64,000 nt of DNA, from positions 124,001 through 188,000 of the forward strand of contig NZ_JAKSYD010000188.1 in assembly GCF_022829605.1 (NCBI RefSeq). Direction: 5' to 3'. Both the position numbers and the translations under genes were made by a program. The notes under the pieces were generated by a model. It did no database searches, was not told the origin of the DNA, and was given only the letters and a program-made list of their open reading frames with translations. Shown one piece after another: positions 58,407-64,000 of this stretch. The first letter of the stretch is position 1. Every line of letters begins with the position of its first letter. The stretch is from Methylobacterium sp. E-065 (GTDB lineage Bacteria > Pseudomonadota > Alphaproteobacteria > Rhizobiales > Beijerinckiaceae).

Positions 58407-58769
58407 TTAGCCAACCCCCTGTGACGGTGCGCCCGCGAGGACGCCCGGCTCGATGTCGACCACGTAGCCGCCGAGATCGGTGCTGTAGCTGAGCGCGTTC
58501 CAGGGCAGGGGGTGATGGGTCTCGCCGAGGCCCAGGAACCCGCCGAAGGCCAGCACCACGTAGGCGACCTGTCCGGAAACCTTGTCCACCATGATGGTGT
58601 GGATCGCGCCGAGATGGCGGCCGGTCCGGTCGTAGACGTTGGCCCCCTCGACCTTATGCGAGCCGATCAGCCGGGGGCTCTCGTCGATCGCGAGGCCCTC
58701 GCCGGCGGGGTCGAGTTCGAGGGTTCCGGGCTTTCTCACGGCGCGTTCGGTGGGCAGGTCTGTCGGCAT
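58407..58769 (-). CDS. PRC-barrel domain protein
   Basis: A 120-residue cytosolic protein started at ATG 58767-58769, which has an AGGGAG ribosome site upstream. It is a single PRC-barrel: SPRLIGSHKVEGANVYDRTGRHLGAI, MVDKVSGQVAYVVLAFGGFLGLGETHHPLPWNAL. It resembles the stress-linked PRC-barrel proteins often found near general-stress genes in Methylobacterium. No operon partner; the gene upstream (DUF2721) is 96 bases away. Confidence 0.82.
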   Translation of the reverse strand: MPTDLPTERAVRKPGTLELDPAGEGLAIDESPRLIGSHKVEGANVYDRTGRHLGAIHTIMVDKVSGQVAYVVLAFGGFLGLGETHHPLPWNALSYSTDLGGYVVDIEPGVLAGAPSQGVG

Positions 58770-58865
58770 GATCACTCCCTGTCGGGGAATGCGGGACGAT
58801 CCGCATTCCGTGGGTCCTGCGAACCAAGCGGGACGCGGGAGACCGGTTCCACGCGCCCGGCCTGC

Positions 58866-59363
58866 TCAGGGATCCGCCGCCATGCCGGCCTGGGCCCGCC
58901 GCTCGTTGACCCGGTCCCGGACCGCGCGGCTGGCCAGCAGCATTTCGAAGCCGAAGGCGACGAGGGCGCACAGCGTGCACAGGATCGCCGCGCCGAATAG
59001 CCCGAACAGCAGTGTCGCCACCGTCGCGTCGCGGAGCGCTCCAACGAACAGCGTCAGCACCGAGCTGCAGGTCGCGACGCCGCCGAGGGCGGCCAGGAAC
59101 ACGGCGGCGTCGAGGGCGAGCGAGCGCCGATGCAGCCGGTCGAGCCGCCGGCCCAGACGAATGCGCTCCGCATCCGCTGCCTCGGCGAGCTGCCCGGAGA
59201 TATGATCCGCCTGATCCGCCACGCGGGCGAGCCGCGCGCCGAAGACGTTCAGCAACGTCGCGATGCCGGACAGAAGGAAGACCGGGCTCAGCGCGACCTG
59301 GACGACGTGAGCCGTGCTTTCCAGGGTGGTGGCCAGGGTCGTGGGGATGAGCGGGTCGGTCAT
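58866..59363 (-). CDS. DUF2721 membrane protein
   Basis: A 165-residue protein with three hydrophobic segments: one near residues 20-42 (VVQVALSPVFLLSGIATLLNVF), one near 87-108, and one near 117-142. The loop ADQADHISGQLAE and the following helix RRSLALDAAVFLAALGGVATC are typical of DUF2721 proteins, whose function is unknown. It lies downstream of a small membrane mini-gene on the same strand. Confidence 0.85.
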   Translation of the reverse strand: MTDPLIPTTLATTLESTAHVVQVALSPVFLLSGIATLLNVFGARLARVADQADHISGQLAEAADAERIRLGRRLDRLHRRSLALDAAVFLAALGGVATCSSVLTLFVGALRDATVATLLFGLFGAAILCTLCALVAFGFEMLLASRAVRDRVNERRAQAGMAADP

Positions 59364-59411
59364 GCCGCCGGGCAGATGGGCCGGCTGGCCCGCCAGGGCA
59401 ATCCCGGCGGC

Positions 59412-59534
59412 TCAGACCAGGCCGCGGCCCGGTTCCGTGCCGGAGGTCGCCGGCTCGGCGCGGATGCCGATCCCGAGCGCCGTGACGAGCCCGGCGGCGA
59501 GCAGCAGTGCGAGAGTGAGGGCCGGAGCGAACAT
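59412..59534 (-). CDS. 40-residue mini-protein with one membrane helix
   Basis: A short frame from ATG 59532-59534: MFAPALTLALLLAAGLVTAL, then a polar tail (GIRAEPATSGTEPGRGLV). A single hydrophobic helix at the N-terminus could be a signal anchor. Its stop is 48 bases before the DUF2721 start on the same strand. It is below usual gene-calling length; expression is uncertain. Confidence 0.4.
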   Translation of the reverse strand: MFAPALTLALLLAAGLVTALGIGIRAEPATSGTEPGRGLV

Positions 59535-59675
59535 GCAAGCACTTCAGCGGCAAGATTGTTAAGAACAGGTTTCGCGTGGGCCGGATCGGTGAAACATCTT
59601 CGTGCCGGCCGGATCGGGGCCGTTGGGTGTGGATTTCCGTGCGTGCCTTGTGGATGAGGGGCGCGTGAAGGCGAT

Positions 59676-59714
59676 TTCCCCTTGGATTCCCCTTGGAACG
59701 GCAGCGGTACCGCT
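59676..59714 (+). promoter_or_regulatory. Tandem 11-bp repeat and palindrome upstream of the SWIB gene
   Basis: TTCCCCTTGGA occurs twice head to tail (59676-59686, 59687-59697), one helical turn apart, followed by the 12-base perfect palindrome AGCGGTACCGCT (59703-59714). This is 74-112 bases before the SWIB gene, where a promoter/operator is expected. Confidence 0.5.
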
Positions 59715-59787
59715 TAGTTGCTGCTATGCTGTCTCGGCCGTGGGGTGATTATGCCCCGGCCTGCGGCCCGAGAACCGGAGGAAGTTA

Positions 59788-60165
59788 ATGGCCACTAAGA
59801 CCGAGAAGGCTGCGCCGAAGGCGGCCAAGACCACCAAGACTGCTGACAAGGAGGCTCCTGCCAAGGCCGCTCCGGCGAAGGCTGCCAAGCCCACCGCGAC
59901 CAAGGCCGCCGCCGGCGCCAAGCCGAACGCCCTGCAGCAGCCGCTGAAGCCCTCCGCCGATCTCGGCGCGATCGTCGGCACCAACCCGCTGCCGCGTGGC
60001 GAGGTTGTCAGCAAGGTGTGGGAATACATCAAGAAGCACAACCTGCAGAATCCCGAGAACAAGCGCGAGATCTTGGCCGACGACAAGCTGAAGAAAGTCT
60101 TCGGCAAGGACAAGTGCTCGATGTTCGAGATGAACAAGCACCTCGCTGCGCATCTCAAGGCCTGA
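59788..60165 (+). CDS. SWIB/MDM2-domain protein with basic Ala/Lys-rich tail
   Basis: A 125-residue protein started at ATG 59788 after a strong GGAGGAA ribosome site. The first ~48 residues are rich in Lys, Ala, Pro and Thr (KAAPKAAKTTKTADKEAPAK), like eukaryotic-type H1 tails and chlamydial Hc proteins. Residues ~50-125 are a SWIB domain (LQQPLKPSADLGAIVGTNPL, WEYIKKHNLQNPENKREIL, DDKLKKVFGKDKCSMFEMNKHL). In eukaryotes SWIB occurs in chromatin-remodelling complexes; bacterial stand-alone forms are thought to be nucleoid-associated. Expressed probably at high level given its strong ribosome site. The frame on the other strand is a shadow. Confidence 0.9.
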   Translation: MATKTEKAAPKAAKTTKTADKEAPAKAAPAKAAKPTATKAAAGAKPNALQQPLKPSADLGAIVGTNPLPRGEVVSKVWEYIKKHNLQNPENKREILADDKLKKVFGKDKCSMFEMNKHLAAHLKA

Positions 60166-60171
60166 TCGCTC

Positions 60172-60215
60172 CCTAGAGCCAAGCCCGGCCCAAAGTCCGG
60201 ACTATCGGCTCTAGG
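60172..60215 (+). terminator. Hairpin after the SWIB gene
   Basis: CCTAGAGCC (60172-60180) is paired with GGCTCTAGG (60207-60215), with an inner CCGG/CCGG pair (60185-60188 and 60197-60200). It starts 6 bases after the stop. There is no T run, so it may be a Rho-assisted or bidirectional stop, or a transcript-stabilising hairpin. Confidence 0.4.
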
Positions 60216-60386
60216 AGCATCGCGGGACGACGACGCGCTACTCAGGCGCCCGCTGGCCGTCGGGTGGCGACGACGCTTGTGCGCGATCCAGACATCGAAC
60301 GACCGATCGGTGTCGAGGCGCGCTGCCCCGGGCCGGATCGGGCCGTTTGGCGCTTGCGACGGCTGAGCGTTCCTCAGCGCGGCCGT

Positions 60387-61184
60387 CTAGGCGATGCCTT
60401 GCAGGACGCCGCCGTCGACGCGCAACGCGGCACCCGTGGTGGCGCTCGCCGCGGGGCTGCACAGATAGGCGACGAGATTCGCCACCTCCTCCACCCGCGC
60501 GAGGCGCTGGATCAGTGAGGAGGGACGGTGCTCTGCGACGAAGGCGCGGCCCATGGCGTCGAGATCGGCATCGGCCTTGCCACCGGCCATCTGGGTCATG
60601 AAGTCCGCCACTCCCTCCGAGAGCGTAGGTCCCGGCAGGACGCTGTTGACCGTCACGCCGCTGCCCGCGACCGTCTGAGCGAGGCCCCGGGAGATCGCCA
60701 ACTGCGCGGTCTTGGTCATCCCATAGTGGACCATCTCGGTCGGGGTGTTCACACCGGATTCGCTGGAGATGAAGATCACCCGGCCCCAGCCGCGCTCGGC
60801 CATGCCGGGCGTATAAGCCCGAGACAGGCGCACGCCGCTCATGACGTTGACGTCGAAGAAGCGCTGCCAGTCGGCATCCGGAATCTCGAAGAACGGCTTC
60901 GGCTCGAAGATCCCGGTGTTGTTGACCAGGATGTCGATCGCAGGGAGCGCGCTAACCAGAGCGGAGACGCCCTCCGCGGTGGCGACATCGCCCGGCGCCG
61001 CGAAGGCGCGGCCGGATTTCGCCTCGCCCCGGAGCTTGGCCAACGTCGCCTCGACCCGCTCGGGGGTGCGGCCGTTGATGCCGACCTCGGCGCCGAGATC
61101 GCAGAGTTCCTTGGCGATGGCGTAGCCGATGCCGGCGGTCGAGCCGGTGACCAGGGCCTTCCGGCCGGTGAGATCGAGATCCAT
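60387..61184 (-). CDS. SDR-family oxidoreductase
   Basis: A 265-residue short-chain dehydrogenase. The NAD(P)-binding motif is VTGSTAGIGYAIAKEL (TGxxxGIG), the NNTG motif is present in DILVNNTGIFEP, and the catalytic Ser and Tyr-x3-Lys are in ISSESGVNTPTEMVHYGMTK. The C-terminal segment SVLPGPTLSEGVADF is normal. The substrate is unknown. It is followed on this strand by nothing close, and the MFS gene at 61252 is in the same direction, upstream by 67 bases, so the two may be linked. Confidence 0.9.
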   Translation of the reverse strand: MDLDLTGRKALVTGSTAGIGYAIAKELCDLGAEVGINGRTPERVEATLAKLRGEAKSGRAFAAPGDVATAEGVSALVSALPAIDILVNNTGIFEPKPFFEIPDADWQRFFDVNVMSGVRLSRAYTPGMAERGWGRVIFISSESGVNTPTEMVHYGMTKTAQLAISRGLAQTVAGSGVTVNSVLPGPTLSEGVADFMTQMAGGKADADLDAMGRAFVAEHRPSSLIQRLARVEEVANLVAYLCSPAASATTGAALRVDGGVLQGIA

Positions 61185-61251
61185 GGTGGTCTCCTGTGGT
61201 GCGATGCAGCGTCAACGCTCGAGCGCGGCGCGGGTCACATGTCGGGATCGG

Positions 61252-62655
61252 CTAACCGGCCTGACTCCGCCGCAGGACGCTCGCACAGCCGCCGATCACC
61301 GCAAGCGCCGCCGCGCAGGACAGCGACAGCGTGACGGCCCGCTCAGACCCAAGCCCGTGGGTCAGGCCGAAGATCACCGCCACGAGGGCCGCGCCCAGCG
61401 ACTGGCCGGTGAGCCGCGCCGTCGATTGCATCCCGCTGGCACCCCCGGCCCGGTCGCGCGGCGCGGAGGTGACGATGACCTTGTTGTTGGGCGACTGGAA
61501 CAGGCCGAAGCCCAAGCCGCACAGGGTCAGGCGCCAGACGATGTCGAAGGTCGCGGGCGCTTCGGGCAGGAGCGTCATGCAGACGAGGCCGGTCGCCAGC
61601 ATGGCCAGCCCGATCCCGCCGAGGATGCCGGGCGGATAACGGTCGGCGAGGCGTCCCGAGATCGGCGCCATCGCGGCGACCGCGATCGGCCAGGGGGTGA
61701 GCAGGAAGCCGGTCTGCGTGCTGGAGAGGTGCAGCACGTCCTGGAAGTAGAAGGGCAGCGCCACGTAGGACACCATCTGGGCGCAGAACGAGGCGATCGA
61801 GGTCGCCATCGACAGCGCGAAGGCGGGGATCCGCAGGAGGTCCACCGGCAGCAGCGGTGCGGGCAGGCGGATCTGGCGCCGCACGAAGATCGTCCCGATC
61901 ACCAGCGCGCCCACCAGTTCCGCGGCGGCGATGCCCTGGCCCCCGGGATCGCCCAGCCCGTCGATGCCGATGATCAGCAGGCCGAAGGTCAGGGCGTTCA
62001 GCACGGCGCTCACGCCGTCGAAGGGCCGCCCGCTCGCCGGCGTCACCGGCAAGGTGCGGGTGGCCACCGTCAGCGCCAGGAGGCCCACCGGGATGTTGAC
62101 GAGGAACAGCCAGGGCCATGTCGCCACCGACAGGATCGCGGCCGCCACGGTCGGGCCGGCGGCCGAGGCCACCGCCACGACCAGCGCCACGTTGGCGACC
62201 CCCTGGCCGATCATCCGGTGCGGGTAGATGAAGCGGACGAAGCCGATGTTGACGCTCATGATCGCCGCCGCGCCGAGCCCCTGGACGATGCGGGCCGCGA
62301 TCAGCAGGGGCAGGCTCGGCGCGACCGCGCAGGCCAGCGAGGCGGCCACGAACACCGCGAGCCCCGGCAGGTAGACCCGGCGGAAGCCGAAGATGTCACC
62401 GAGCGCGGCAAACGGCAGGAGGCTCGCGGTCACCGCGATCTGGTAGGCGTTGACGATGAAGATCGCGTCGGCGGGCTTGACCGCGAGATCCTTGGCCATG
62501 ATCGGCAGCGCCACGTTGACGATGGCGCCGTCGAGGACCGCCATGGTCATGGCGAGCCCGACCGCCGCCATGGCGAGGACCCGCTCGCGGGGCGGCAGGC
62601 CGTCCTGAGGGCTGCCGCTCTTGGCGGCGCCTGGACCGGGCGGGACCTGCGCCAT
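61252..62655 (-). CDS. MFS transporter (multidrug DHA2-like)
   Basis: A 467-residue permease that appears to have 14 helices. Motif A is LLPFAALGDIFGFRRVYL and helix 5 has the drug-antiporter pattern GPTVAAAILSVATWPWLFLVNIPVGLL. These are the marks of the DHA2 group (EmrB-like). No EmrA-type membrane-fusion gene is adjacent. The gene is separated by 170 bases from the hybrid kinase upstream on the same strand. The cargo is unknown. Confidence 0.9.
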   Translation of the reverse strand: MAQVPPGPGAAKSGSPQDGLPPRERVLAMAAVGLAMTMAVLDGAIVNVALPIMAKDLAVKPADAIFIVNAYQIAVTASLLPFAALGDIFGFRRVYLPGLAVFVAASLACAVAPSLPLLIAARIVQGLGAAAIMSVNIGFVRFIYPHRMIGQGVANVALVVAVASAAGPTVAAAILSVATWPWLFLVNIPVGLLALTVATRTLPVTPASGRPFDGVSAVLNALTFGLLIIGIDGLGDPGGQGIAAAELVGALVIGTIFVRRQIRLPAPLLPVDLLRIPAFALSMATSIASFCAQMVSYVALPFYFQDVLHLSSTQTGFLLTPWPIAVAAMAPISGRLADRYPPGILGGIGLAMLATGLVCMTLLPEAPATFDIVWRLTLCGLGFGLFQSPNNKVIVTSAPRDRAGGASGMQSTARLTGQSLGAALVAVIFGLTHGLGSERAVTLSLSCAAALAVIGGCASVLRRSQAG

Positions 62656-62825
62656 GATCGCGCGCGCTCCTGCGGCGTCGGGACAATCCGCGACGTCGAT
62701 GGCTGGGACAATCCTGGCGCGACACGCGCCGGGGACGCCGCACCCTCTCGCGCGGGCGGGGCGGCCCGTCGAGGGGCGTGGTGTGTCCTATGTCACGGCG
62801 CGGACGGGTTTGTTTGCAATGCCGA

Positions 62826-64000
62826 TCAAGCCAGCATGTAGGTCAGCAGCGCCCGCAGCTGCGCCGGCTTGATGGGCTTGCGCACCAGCTCGGCGCCGGC
62901 TGCCGCCACCCGCGCCTCCACCTCCGCCGAATGGTCGGCGGTGGTCACGATCGCGGGGAGCGGATCGAGGCGGCGCCCGCGCAGGTAGGCGGCGACGTCG
63001 AGGCCGCAGGCGCCGTCGTCCAGATGGTAGTCGAGGACTAGGATATCCGGCAGCGCGGCCCCCGCCGCCACGGCGGCACGGACGCCGGCGAGATCGCGAA
63101 AGGTCGAGACCCGCGCGTCCCAGTTCTGCAGGAGGCGCGCGAGGGCGTCGGCCGTGGCGGCGTCGTTCTCCACGATCAGGACATGAGCCCCCGAGAGCCG
63201 GGTCGCCACCGGCGCGGGCGGCGCGATGGCGGCCGGGACCGCGCTGAGCGGCAGGGTCAGGCTCACCCGCGTGCCGTGGCCGGGCCGGGAGGCGAGGGTC
63301 AGGGGATGATCCAGCGCCTGGGCCATGCGGCGGACGATCGACAGGCCGAGGCCCAAGCCCGGCTCCTCGCCACCGCTCGACCGGGCCCCGCCGCGGAAGA
63401 ACTCGTCGAACACGAGGCCGCATTCCTCCGCGGCGATGCCGCAGCCGGTATCGGTGACCTCGACCCGGACCGCGCCGGCACGCCGCCGGGCGGCCAGCAC
63501 GATGCCGCCCGCGTCGGTGTAGCGGACGGCGTTCGAGACGAGGTTCTGCAGGATGCGCTGGAGCAGCACTCCGTCGGTGATGACCGCCAGGTCCGGGCAG
63601 CGCATTGCGAGCCGGAGGCCCTTGCGCTCGGCAAACGGCTTGAAGCTCTCGGCAAGTTCGGCCAGCAGATCGCGCAGGAAAACCGGCTGCAGCTGCGGCC
63701 GGACGATGCCGGCATCGAGCTTGGAGATGTCCAAGAGCGTCTTGATCAGGTCCTCGATGGTCTGCAACCCCCGCTCGACCTGGCTGGCGATGGTGCGGGC
63801 TTCCGACGGCACGGCGAGGTCTGCCATCGCGGAGATCGACAGGCGGGCGGCGTTCACGGGCTGAAGCAGGTCGTGGCTCGCGGCGGCCAGGAAGCGGGTC
63901 TTGGAGCGGTTGGCGGTCTCGGCCTCTTCCTTGGCGGCGGCGAGCGCCTCGTTGGAGCGCTCCAGGCGGTGCATCAGCCCGGTCAGCTCCTCGGTGCGGG
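62826..64000 (-). CDS. Hybrid histidine kinase with receiver (5' end beyond the window)
   Basis: The last ~391 residues of a kinase; the frame is open to the right edge (…RTEELTGLMHRLERSNEALA…), so the internal ATG at 63974 is not the start. It has a coiled linker, HisKA with FLAAASHDLLQPVNAARL (acceptor His in the HDLLQP form, as in NahK-type kinases), HATPase boxes (NLVSNAVRYTDAGGIVL, DTGCGIAAEE, GLGLGLSIVRRM), and a receiver (VLIVENDAATADALARLL, ILVLDYHLDDG with the Asp). The input domain is missing here. It belongs to a group that often passes phosphate to a Hpt protein and to biofilm or stress control; which is unknown. Confidence 0.88.
   Translation of the reverse strand, partial: RTEELTGLMHRLERSNEALAAAKEEAETANRSKTRFLAAASHDLLQPVNAARLSISAMADLAVPSEARTIASQVERGLQTIEDLIKTLLDISKLDAGIVRPQLQPVFLRDLLAELAESFKPFAERKGLRLAMRCPDLAVITDGVLLQRILQNLVSNAVRYTDAGGIVLAARRRAGAVRVEVTDTGCGIAAEECGLVFDEFFRGGARSSGGEEPGLGLGLSIVRRMAQALDHPLTLASRPGHGTRVSLTLPLSAVPAAIAPPAPVATRLSGAHVLIVENDAATADALARLLQNWDARVSTFRDLAGVRAAVAAGAALPDILVLDYHLDDGACGLDVAAYLRGRRLDPLPAIVTTADHSAEVEARVAAAGAELVRKPIKPAQLRALLTYMLA

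Noticed and set aside
1..64000. tRNA, rRNA, integrase or transposase genes
   Set aside because: No cloverleaf with a GGTTCGAATCC-type arm, no rRNA-like sequence and no transposase or integrase motif was seen on either strand.

Overview
The window is high-GC alphaproteobacterial chromosome. Gene content, codon use and protein resemblance point to the Methylobacterium/Methylorubrum group (Rhizobiales): a CbbR-fructose bisphosphatase-phosphoribulokinase-epimerase-CbbY block without RubisCO beside it, Omp25/31-type outer-membrane protein, DUF6502/DUF5666 pair, class-I PolA and many hybrid histidine kinases. This assignment is inference; there is no rRNA or other species marker. I found no tRNA, rRNA, CRISPR array, prophage or complete insertion sequence.

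Layout. 1-2.9 kb: end of an FAD/Fe-S dehydrogenase, panE, a small winged-helix-like protein, an AT-richer gene-poor gap and a small basic protein. 2.9-7.0 kb (minus): response regulator, AI-2E-type permease with a large soluble tail, and a LOV blue-light-type hybrid kinase. 7.2-13 kb: two glutathione transferases, a flavin-binding protein, LysR regulator, orphan amino-acid binding protein and MFS permease. 13-18.7 kb: cbbR with an overlapping FAD oxidoreductase, divergent from fbp-prk-rpe-cbbY. 18.7-20.2 kb: chemoreceptor remnant and yebC. 20.4-25.2 kb: cell-surface polysaccharide genes (GT2 glycosyltransferase, polytopic membrane protein, methyltransferase, AlgX-like SGNH protein). 25.4-31.3 kb: ada, DUF5666/DUF6502 pair with a repeated GTGGGA operator, mini-proteins, outer-membrane barrel, a secreted phospholipase-A2-like protein and grpE. 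31.4-35.9 kb: glnD and an unusual TAXI binding protein. 35.9-43.3 kb: a DNA-maintenance block (recX, radical-SAM protein, DUF4130-UdgX fusion, MNT/HEPN toxin-antitoxin, polA). 43.4-49.3 kb: response regulator, PAS hybrid kinase, quinone-oxidoreductase-like protein, chemoreceptor. 49.3-64 kb: sugar/adenosine kinase, Uma2 nuclease, transporters, glutaminase, ABC exporter, PRC-barrel proteins, SWIB-domain protein, SDR, MFS and a hybrid kinase running off the right edge.

The most interesting parts are (i) the radical-SAM / DUF4130-UdgX pair, whose joint function is not established, with an approximately 170-bp palindromic element inserted in frame at the start of the UdgX gene; (ii) an MNT/HEPN toxin-antitoxin pair placed directly in front of polA; (iii) the phosphoribulokinase module without RubisCO, which in methylotrophs of this group is known to make a regulatory metabolite; and (iv) four GTGGGA half-sites arranged as two palindromes between DUF6502 and a small divergent gene.
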